Source: CAYQAE01 sp964415445 [NCBI: uncultured archaeon] (GTDB lineage: Archaea > CAYQAE01). From it: a DNA stretch of 15,402 bases. Position 1 is the stretch's first letter. Every line of letters begins with the position of its first letter. The notes beneath the pieces are model-generated. The model ran no database searches. It worked only from the letters and a program-made list of their open reading frames with translations, and was not told the DNA's origin. The position numbers were made by a program, and so were the translations under genes. Shown piece after piece: positions 5,857-12,800 of this stretch. The stretch lies in contig CAYQAE010000047.1 in assembly GCA_964415445.1 (NCBI GenBank), positions 1 to 15,402 on the forward strand. The letters are read 5' to 3'.

Positions 5857-5931
5857 TCATCCTAATATTTTTTTTGCACCATCCAAATCATAGGGGCTTT
5901 TTTTTATAATTACTGCTAATTGAGAATGCAT
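5857..5931 (-). pseudogene. 24-codon fragment behind fic, possible DsrE-like remnant
   Basis: Three bases after the Fic stop codon an ATG opens 24 codons in two parts, 'MHSQLAVIIKKSPYD' and 'LDGAKKILG', then TGA. The pattern of a hydrophobic strand followed by 'KxSPYD...GAKK' resembles the first strand and loop of DsrE/F-type proteins, and no continuation is found in any frame, so it may be a truncated remnant. An alternative is that its end (YDLDGAKKILG) is related to the ThyA C-terminus 'YEPDWDAAKKILE'; about 15 of 16 bases agree at GCAAAxAAAATATTAG. Both readings are weak. Confidence 0.25.
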
Positions 5932-5934
5932 AAT

Positions 5935-6852
5935 TCATCTCGCTATATGTGAAATATACAGCTCAAGTGCTCTTTTACTAGTCAGCCATTCGCCTTTATG
6001 CTTAATTGAAGGAAGAATACCTTGTTTGCAACGCAAGGCTAAATATTGAGGAGTATATGAACAAAAATTTGAAACCTCTTTTAATGTAATTAGTTTATCT
6101 TCTGATGTAGTACCTACTTGATCTAGTAGATCAACAAGACTGGATCCCATTAGTTTTTTCAAAAAGATTTCAAGAGGCACAAAATCATTCTTAATATCAA
6201 TAGAACTCAAAGCGTTGAGATATTGCTTGCGATCTTGAGGTAAAATATGGATAGGTGGCCAATTTTTACGTAAGAAGTGAAGATTTAAAAGTAATCTTCC
6301 AACACGCCCATTACCATCGCTAAATGGATGTATTCTTTCAAATTCAAAATGCATCCATGCACCTAAAGAAAATACACTTTCTCCACTAAGATCTCTTTCC
6401 CTATAGTCCCGCTCCCACGATTCCATTTTTAGAACAACTTTTTCTAGTCTTTCAGGAGTAAATGAGGCTTTTTTAATTCGAACATTTATCCTTCTCCATT
6501 GCCCTGCATCAGGTAGAAGTCCATGAAATATATCGTCGTGAAGTTCTAACACTGTTTTTAGTGTTATCTCCTTTTGTCGAATTTTTACAAGTTTTTCAAA
6601 TGCTTTTTCATGCTGTATGGTTTCTATTACATCTTTTATAGGCTTATCTGAAACACTTTTTCCATCTAAAATAATATGATCCGCATCTTCTCTTGTTATA
6701 GTATTTCCTTCTATTGCGTTTGTTCCCCATGTATTGAGAGCACCAGTTCTTTTCCAGAAACTTTCTGGAAGATCATTGAAACTTGTTCTATCGAGAAGTT
6801 TGGATCGAAGTGAGTTTAATATGATTTGTTTCATAATATCATCCATTATCAT
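5935..6852 (-). CDS. Fic-domain protein, probable AMP-transferase, class II, with C-terminal helix-turn-helix
   Basis: A 305-aa soluble protein. The Fic active-site motif is intact: 'HPFSDGNGRVGR' (residues 175-186), with catalytic His175 and the acidic Asp179. Upstream, 'TNAIEGN' (44-50) matches the inhibitory (S/T)xxxE(G/N) helix placed N-terminally, so this is a class II, self-inhibited Fic enzyme with Glu48 as the inhibitory residue. Such enzymes move AMP (or another nucleotide moiety) onto hydroxyls of target proteins; the target is unknown. The C-terminal 55 residues ('LKEVSNFCSYTPQYLALRC', then 'WLTSKRALELY') look like a winged or MerR-type helix-turn-helix, common in this subfamily. 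The gene is free-standing with its own TATA box. TATA spacing fits a leaderless start at the second Met (6846) better than at 6852. Confidence 0.9.
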   Translation of the reverse strand: MIMDDIMKQIILNSLRSKLLDRTSFNDLPESFWKRTGALNTWGTNAIEGNTITREDADHIILDGKSVSDKPIKDVIETIQHEKAFEKLVKIRQKEITLKTVLELHDDIFHGLLPDAGQWRRINVRIKKASFTPERLEKVVLKMESWERDYRERDLSGESVFSLGAWMHFEFERIHPFSDGNGRVGRLLLNLHFLRKNWPPIHILPQDRKQYLNALSSIDIKNDFVPLEIFLKKLMGSSLVDLLDQVGTTSEDKLITLKEVSNFCSYTPQYLALRCKQGILPSIKHKGEWLTSKRALELYISHIAR

Positions 6853-6865
6853 ATATTACTTATTA

Positions 6866-6876
6866 AGATATATAAT
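6866..6876 (-). promoter_or_regulatory. TATA promoter of the Fic gene
   Basis: On the minus strand this reads TTATATATCTT, centred 25 bases before the ATG at 6846 and 19 before that at 6852. This predicts a leaderless mRNA. Confidence 0.45.
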
Positions 6877-7006
6877 TCTTTCCAAAAAATTAAGTTAGTC
6901 CATATAATTGATTTAATGTGCAAAATTCCTAATTAATTTAAAAAGCATTTCTAATGTTATCCACTCATTATAGGGAAGCAACACAATATTCAAGAACATT
7001 TAGGGG

Positions 7007-7642
7007 CTACTCTAATATTTTCTTTGCTGCATCCCAATCTGGCTCATAGATATGCATAGAAACCGAATGGTGAGTATAAATACCCATATCTACATTTATC
7101 TCATCTGCAACTTGTTTTTGTAAGGTAGATAATGCAATAGCATTGCCCAATGCAGCAGAAAATAGATCATTAGACCTAAATAAAACTGTACAATATAATT
7201 TATTATCTCTAACTAAATATTGAATGTATTGGAGACAAGGTGGGTTTTTATCTACTAAATCTCTGCCCACATACCAAGTATGGATTGCAACTCTACGTGA
7301 TCGCAAATTTTCTTTTAATTTATCGATAGATTGTGCAATTTGATCAACTATTTTATCTCCTACCATGTGTTTTCTAATTCTACTGTGATAATCATACACA
7401 AAGTCTGCATCTGTACCTTTCAAAACTTCATCAACATAAACTTGGATTGCTTGATCCCCTAGTGGATATTTTGGATGAATCTTTGGCTCATTAAGAGGCT
7501 TTTCAATTTCCATAATCAAATTTTGAATCTCTTTAGTTTTTGCACCATCTTCTGTCTCAACTATCTCTCCTTTATTTATACATCTTCTTATAGATCTCTC
7601 CCAGACTTCAGATATAGTTTTTCCACGAATTAAAACTGACAT
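7007..7642 (-). CDS. thyA: Thymidylate synthase, methanogen/archaeal type
   Basis: A 211-aa enzyme that makes dTMP from dUMP with a methylene-pterin donor, presumably methylene-H4MPT in this organism. It is the short archaeal form, lacking parts of bacterial ThyA. The nucleophile Cys136 lies in 'NPPCLQYIQY' (133-142), followed by the dUMP phosphate motif 'LFRSNDLF' (154-161), the Asn167 region 'ALGNAIAL', and 'SMHIYEPD' (195-202), equivalent to the His/Tyr that fix the sugar. The gene begins 11 bases after the mtrH stop, on the same strand, and looks like the last gene of the mtr operon. This ties two consumers of H4MPT-bound one-carbon units together. It ends with TAG; the length fits the family, so that TAG is a real stop. 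Confidence 0.9.
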   Translation of the reverse strand: MSVLIRGKTISEVWERSIRRCINKGEIVETEDGAKTKEIQNLIMEIEKPLNEPKIHPKYPLGDQAIQVYVDEVLKGTDADFVYDYHSRIRKHMVGDKIVDQIAQSIDKLKENLRSRRVAIHTWYVGRDLVDKNPPCLQYIQYLVRDNKLYCTVLFRSNDLFSAALGNAIALSTLQKQVADEINVDMGIYTHHSVSMHIYEPDWDAAKKILE

Positions 7643-7653
7643 ATTTAATCAAC

Positions 7654-8580
7654 TCACAACAAAGTATTAATAGGATGTTTGTCAACTGACATAGTACCTA
7701 AATCTTTGGCAGCATCTGACACAAAACAATCAGCCATAGCACATTTTGCAAATACCTGATCTGCATTTTCAATTGGACCATATAAAACAAAATCTGCACC
7801 ACAAAAAATCTCTAGGGCAGATGAGGTAGTATCACATGATTTTCTAATTTCTTTAGTTTGTGTCTTTTTAAGCCATTTCCAAGATGAAATTGCATTGTGA
7901 ATTCCACAACCAACTGGATATCCATATAGACTTTTTAATACAAAAGTAGCACGTACTGCATTCCCACCTCCAGCAAATAATGAAGTAGTAGCAGTATCAA
8001 TTAATTTATTGGATATCCCACATTTTTCTGATATATTAAAAAGTCCATCATCTAGAAAATTTCCGCCTGAATTTAGAATCTCAACTTTAGATTTAATAGT
8101 CTGATCTTTAGCATTATAAGCTAACAAAATTGATGAATCTACATTAGAATTGTTTAATGCATCTATCTCTTCTTTATTTAAGCTCATATTAATTGAATTG
8201 TAAATTGTACGGTCCACTAAACCTACTTCATCGCAATAATTTAGCGCATCTATCCTTGCACCAACATCTGATGAGTCAATAATAAAAGGAGAAAAAGAAA
8301 CATCAGATACAAAATCAATATATCTCTCTAAAGCTTGGAAAGTAGATCCATAAATATGAATTATCGAGGGATTTTTAGTCTCATCTGATCTACTCTCTTG
8401 CATATTAATTAAATCTTCAGCTTTTTTTCTATCAAAGATTCCTTTTTTATCATCAGAAACAATATCATGTTTAGTGTAGAATATAGTTCCAGCTAATACT
8501 GTGGGTAACCTACCAGGTTGTCCACCTAGTTTTACACCGCAGAGATCTATTATTTTTTGTCTTTTCTTAAATTTATACAT
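7654..8580 (-). CDS. mtrH: Methyl-H4MPT methyltransferase subunit H
   Basis: A 308-aa soluble TIM-barrel subunit that takes the methyl group from methyl-H4MPT and passes it to the cobalt of MtrA. Length and motifs are those of full-length MtrH: 'GGQPGRLPTVLAGTIFY' (residues 19-35), 'KHDIVSD' (37-43), 'MQESRSDETKNP' (60-71), 'PFIIDSS' (98-104) and 'EVGLVDRTIYNSIN' (118-131). All are well kept, so the pterin-binding side looks functional. The ATG follows the mtrG stop by two bases, with GTGAT inside the end of mtrG serving as ribosome binding site. Stand-alone MtrH-like proteins also serve methylamine or other methyl systems, but here it sits in the classical B-A-F-G-H order. Confidence 0.93.
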   Translation of the reverse strand: MYKFKKRQKIIDLCGVKLGGQPGRLPTVLAGTIFYTKHDIVSDDKKGIFDRKKAEDLINMQESRSDETKNPSIIHIYGSTFQALERYIDFVSDVSFSPFIIDSSDVGARIDALNYCDEVGLVDRTIYNSINMSLNKEEIDALNNSNVDSSILLAYNAKDQTIKSKVEILNSGGNFLDDGLFNISEKCGISNKLIDTATTSLFAGGGNAVRATFVLKSLYGYPVGCGIHNAISSWKWLKKTQTKEIRKSCDTTSSALEIFCGADFVLYGPIENADQVFAKCAMADCFVSDAAKDLGTMSVDKHPINTLL

Positions 8581-8582
8581 AT

Positions 8583-8708
8583 CTAAATCACTAAGATAAT
8601 GATTAAGGAGATTAAAATGGTACTTATAACTAAGTATATATTAGTAGAAGATGTCCTCCTTTCAAATATTCTATCAACCTTATCTTCTATCTCTTTTAAT
8701 TTATCCAA
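8583..8708 (-). CDS. mtrG: Methyl-H4MPT methyltransferase subunit G-like, very short
   Basis: A 41-aa single-span protein: a charged helix 'DKLKEIEDKVDRIFERR' then a C-terminal hydrophobic tail (residues about 20-41). The helix resembles the 'LDEIEEKVEFVN' core of MtrG, and the position between mtrF and mtrH is that of mtrG. No ATG is available in frame; TTG at 8708 is chosen because GGTGA lies exactly 7 bases upstream, the same layout as the TTG start of mtrA. The frame is open upstream only to a TAA at 8736-8738, so at most nine more codons are possible. Family members usually have about 70-85 residues; this one lacks the N-terminal part and the loop between helix and membrane span. It ends in TAG, two bases before the mtrH ATG. 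Confidence 0.62.
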   Translation of the reverse strand: MDKLKEIEDKVDRIFERRTSSTNIYLVISTILISLIIILVI

Positions 8709-8735
8709 ATTGATTTCACCATCTTTTACTATAGG

Positions 8736-8876
8736 TTAAATGATTAAAATTATAAGTAAATAAACTAAAGCTGTTATAAAAAATCCAGACAAAAATGATT
8801 CTATTTTTGTTTTATCTGATCTTTCAATAATATTTAGACTTTCTTCTATATTTTTTTGTAGATCATCCAAATTCAT
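8736..8876 (-). CDS. mtrF: Methyl-H4MPT methyltransferase subunit F-like, very short
   Basis: A 46-aa protein: an acidic amphipathic helix ('NLDDLQKNIEESLNIIERS') followed by one membrane span (residues about 28-46, 'FLSGFFITALVYLL'). The assignment to MtrF rests mainly on position directly after mtrA and on the short helix plus tail-anchor layout, since MtrF resembles the C-terminal part of MtrA; the sequence itself is too short for certainty. The ATG overlaps the mtrA stop (ATGA), and GGTGAT lies 3-4 bases upstream as ribosome binding site, so translation is coupled. It is clearly shorter than typical MtrF (about 65-70 aa). Confidence 0.6.
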   Translation of the reverse strand: MNLDDLQKNIEESLNIIERSDKTKIESFLSGFFITALVYLLIILII

Positions 8877-9532
8877 AAGATCACCAAAAGAGTTAAAATT
8901 AATAAAAACAATGAAAAAAGTCCTAAAAATGGAAAAAAGGATATTTGTGAAGATTCTATTTTTGCAGCATCTTCTAATTTTTGTTCTATTTTTGAAAGTG
9001 ATAATAAAATATCAGTAGTAGATATAAACTCATCATCTTCTTTTTTTTCATCTTGTCTAAAGTATTTTTCTAAATCAATATTAGATTCGTATTTTTTGTT
9101 ATCTCTAGCTAAAAGCTCTTTTGCTTTTTCAATTATTTTTTTAGGATCAACTTCACCGATCATGTCAATGACTTGGACTTGTTTTTGAAATTCTCGTACA
9201 ATTTCATGATTTAGATTTTCAACATAGGGTATAGCGCCAGGTGCATCAATTATTTTTTTTGAATCATCTATCCCATTATTATATAGGGCTAAAAAAGATT
9301 TTCCTGGTTTATGCCCTTGAACTTCTTCACCACATGAAATTACATATCGAATATTTGGATTTGTAACTACATTAGCAACAATTTTCTCTATCCCTAAATT
9401 TTCTGTCATGCATGAGCCTAAAATTGAGAAATATTTATTTGGAATATCTATTTTTGAACCTAAGCAATTTATACAGATTGGGTTTTCTTTATCTCCGAAT
9501 AAATAGTTTCCAGTATAAATTGGCCATCTCAA
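8873..9532 (-). CDS. mtrA: Methyl-H4MPT methyltransferase subunit A, corrinoid protein
   Basis: A 219-aa subunit that carries the corrinoid and receives the methyl group from MtrH. Recognised from 'SILGSCMTENLGIEKIVANV' (36-55), 'NPNIRYVISCGEEVQGHKPG' (58-77) and 'LALYNNGID' (81-89). His74 in 'VQGHKPG' corresponds to the axial cobalt ligand (His84 in Methanothermobacter), so corrinoid binding looks intact. A charged linker (about 125-195) leads to a C-terminal membrane anchor (about 197-219), as in the classical complex. The start is TTG at 9532, overlapping the mtrB stop (TTGA), with GGTG 7 bases upstream; no upstream ATG fits and the protein begins 'MRWPIYTGNY', equivalent to the family's 'WP..G.Y' beginning. 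Ends ATGA-overlapping mtrF. Confidence 0.93.
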   Translation of the reverse strand: MRWPIYTGNYLFGDKENPICINCLGSKIDIPNKYFSILGSCMTENLGIEKIVANVVTNPNIRYVISCGEEVQGHKPGKSFLALYNNGIDDSKKIIDAPGAIPYVENLNHEIVREFQKQVQVIDMIGEVDPKKIIEKAKELLARDNKKYESNIDLEKYFRQDEKKEDDEFISTTDILLSLSKIEQKLEDAAKIESSQISFFPFLGLFSLFLLILTLLVIL

Positions 9533-9747
9533 TTTAGGACACCAAAAATAAGTATAAAAATAAGAGAATAAATAATACCTAATGTAAAATACATTAAATT
9601 TATTTTAGAAGTTTTATTTAGTTCATTTAGTTTAGATTCGATGGAATTGAGAATTTTTTTAAGTTTAGTATTATCTATTGAGATAATTTCACCAGATTCA
9701 GAATCTAAGCTTGTAATATCATTTGACTCAATTAATATATCTGACAT
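9529..9747 (-). CDS. mtrB: Methyl-H4MPT methyltransferase subunit B-like, short
   Basis: A 72-aa protein with an acidic N-terminus, 'SGEIISIDNTKLKKILNSIE' (18-37) recalling the 'G.I..ID...I...I..LE' pattern of MtrB, and a C-terminal membrane span (about 51-71). Position immediately before mtrA agrees with mtrB. Typical MtrB has about 100 residues, so the segment between helix and span is shortened. It is the first gene of the operon: a TATA box lies 24-33 bases before the ATG, and the next gene upstream (9850) runs the other way, so mtrE, mtrD and mtrC are not part of this unit. MtrB has no known catalysis; in the full complex it packs with the A, F and G anchors around the C-D-E core. Confidence 0.66.
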   Translation of the reverse strand: MSDILIESNDITSLDSESGEIISIDNTKLKKILNSIESKLNELNKTSKINLMYFTLGIIYSLIFILIFGVLN

Positions 9748-9768
9748 TTTTTAGAAATAAATTGTGAT

Positions 9769-9780
9769 GGTTTATAAGAA
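9769..9780 (-). promoter_or_regulatory. TATA promoter of the mtr-thyA operon
   Basis: On the minus strand TTCTTATAAACC, whose TATA core centre lies 27 bases before the mtrB ATG. The mRNA should start at or within a base or two of that ATG (leaderless). This marks mtrB as the true first gene of the operon. Confidence 0.6.
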
Positions 9781-9849
9781 TTTTTTTAGAGAAGGTTTTA
9801 TTAATTTTAAGATAGTTAAATTAATGAAATTTTAAATTGAGTGATAATT

Positions 9850-12800
9850 ATGAAAAAAAGTATAATAATTGGTTTATTGTGTTTATTTTTAGTATCTCCT
9901 AATGTTAATGCGCAAGATGCCCAGTGGTGGAATGGATCATTTTTATATCGGACTGAATTACAAATTAATGTGAGTTCATATCCAGGGGCAACTAATAGAA
10001 GCAATCTTACTGTTGATCTAGATGTTAATTTTACTGAATTAATTGAACAATCAGGAATTTCAGGAACATTTGATATTAATTCAATAAGAGTTATAGAATA
10101 TGATGAATCAGGAAATGTATTATATGAGGTTCCTTCTCAGTTTAGAAATTATTCTAGTTATAATAAAACAAACAATGCATATGGATGGATGTTTTGGATT
10201 GTAAATGGAACAACGCCAGTTAATGAGATTAGAAGATATTTCATATATTTTAATCGCGAAGAAAATGGTATTAAATCAACACCATCTTATACGTTTCAAA
10301 ATGGATCAGGGATAGGATATGCTCGTTGGAATGATGGATCTAGTGAGCATTATTATGTTGAACCAAATACACACGGCTATGATGATATGCCACCTAATAG
10401 AGGTACATTGGCATCTTATGGTGGCGACAATGGTTATGGATTTGCAAGTACAATAGATAGCCCCACTAATATTTTGGATAATTATCAACTTCAATATTAT
10501 GGATATTTAAAAGTGGATAGTGACAGTACATATAATTTTTATACACAAAGCGATGATGCAAGTTTCCTATTTATAGATGATTTAGGATTTCCAATCTACA
10601 GTAACAGCCCAGATAGCCTTGTCGTAAATAATGAAGGTGGACATGGACAAAGAGTAAGAACTGGATCAATATCACTTAGTAAAGGGATACATAGATTAAG
10701 AATATTAATGCATGAGTTAACTGGCGGAGATGGAGTAGATGCAGGATTTGGAACTTCAGGAGATAATCCATTTCCAACATCACAACTTTATGGATATAGA
10801 AATATCTATTCAATAAATGTATCGATTGCAAATACAACAGATATTGTTGTTTCTTATCAATCAATTGATTTTAAAGGTTATGAATCAAATAAAGACTGGG
10901 TAAAGGTCGGTGACGATGTAAATATTACATTAGATCTTTTTGCTGGAACAGAAATCGAAAAAGTTGATGCATTAATTTGTAATGGAAATAATAATTCATT
11001 TAATTTATCACAAGCAGATCTTGTACAACTTTCTAATTCCAGTAAGGCATTGGGTGATGTTAGTTGGAATGGAACATATACAACGTATAATGATGATTCA
11101 ATAAATGGTACTCATTATGTAATGTTTAATGTAACTTTTGTACAAGGATTTTCTTTACTTTCATTAAATACATATCAATTTTATGTAGATAATGCTTCTC
11201 CAGAATTTTCAACAATAGCATATGACGATGTACATTATCCTTATCCATTATATACTGGAAATGAGACAGAAACATTATATTATAATATAAGTGATTCAAC
11301 AAATATATCAACAGTTATAATCCAATATAGTCACTATAATACATCAAATGCAACACCATATTGGACTAACTGGGTAAATGACAGTATGAATTTAGATCAA
11401 ACTTATCAAGATGAAAATATTTGGTTGTATAATTATACATTTAATGTAACAGATTGGGAATCAGGAGATAAATTAAATTATACTATATTTGTTAATGATA
11501 CTTCAGCTCATCTAACTATCTTATCTGATCGATATTTTATATTTAGAGATGATTATTATCCATACTTAACTTATCTAAATTTTTCTTGGACAGAAATAGC
11601 TAATCCTTTAGGTTTAAAAACAAATGACGGTAGATATCTTCCATTAGCAAATCAAACAATTAATGTAAGAGTAAATGCTACAGATCCACAAGGAGGGACT
11701 ATGGGACATGTAACTCTTCGTTGGATAAGTCATTATGTTGGATCTACCCCTATAACTAATCAAAAAGAGATGACTGCAATTACTTCCATTGGTCAAAATA
11801 TGACATTTGAATGTGATTTAAATCCAAGTGATGTTTATTCAGGCTCTTTAGTAGAATTTGAACCGATTTTTTGGGTTATTTTATATGATTACTCTGGAAA
11901 CAGTAACAACACAAAAACAGTTCACAATGCAACTCCATTTATGTATGCTGATGATAATGAAGATTGGTATTATCCTAGATTTTTAGGAAGTTATGTGTTT
12001 TCGCCATCTTCACAAGATCAAGACAAAAATGGGATCCCCCCATCTGATGTAGTTATCTATTCTTTAACTATAAGAGATAATATTAGATTAAAAAATTATA
12101 GTTTAGGTATTGTATATCCTAATGGTACAGAAAATATATTTTATACATCTCCCGAGATTGAAGATACTAATGTAGATGAATATGATATTACAACTTCAAC
12201 TGCAACGATACCAAAAGAGATACTTACAGAAAATGGAAGTTATTCGATTGTAATGTATATTGCTGATAATTGGTCATGGATAAGACGACAAATATCATCT
12301 GTAACGTTTTATATCGGTGCTCCAGATATAGATGCCCCTATATTTAATAATTTATATACTAATATGAATTATATAAATACTGACCAAACAACTTATGTAT
12401 ACGCTAACCTAACAGATAGAAATGCAATAACAGCAAATCTAGAAATTTTATATCCAAATGGAAATACCTATCAATCAGATTTAGAATTAGAATATAGTGC
12501 AGGATTATATGCAATAGGATTTAGAATAAATGCTGAAGAATTTATAAATGATGGATTTACGTATGATGAGTGGAATTCACTTTTAGATCGAAATTGGACA
12601 TTATATATAACAGCTACAGATACACAAGATAATGAAGCAAATCAAACAATTAATATATATCTAGATAATTTATCAACTCAAGATACAGGTTGGCAGAAAT
12701 ATTACCATGCTAAATTTATAGTTGATGCATCTTATCCCGGACATATTGATCTTGAAGAGTATTATGTATATAATTTACAAAAATTACAACCAGCAAAAGA

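Noticed and set aside
6971-7009. Extension of ThyA through its TAG by 12 codons
   Set aside because: The protein already has the usual length and C-terminal motif of the family; the extension shows no family-like sequence.
9841-9849. GTG at 9841 as start of the large surface protein
   Set aside because: This GTG is part of the ribosome binding site GTGAT, which is repeated identically before the ATG of the paralogous gene; ATG at 9850 also gives a normal signal peptide.
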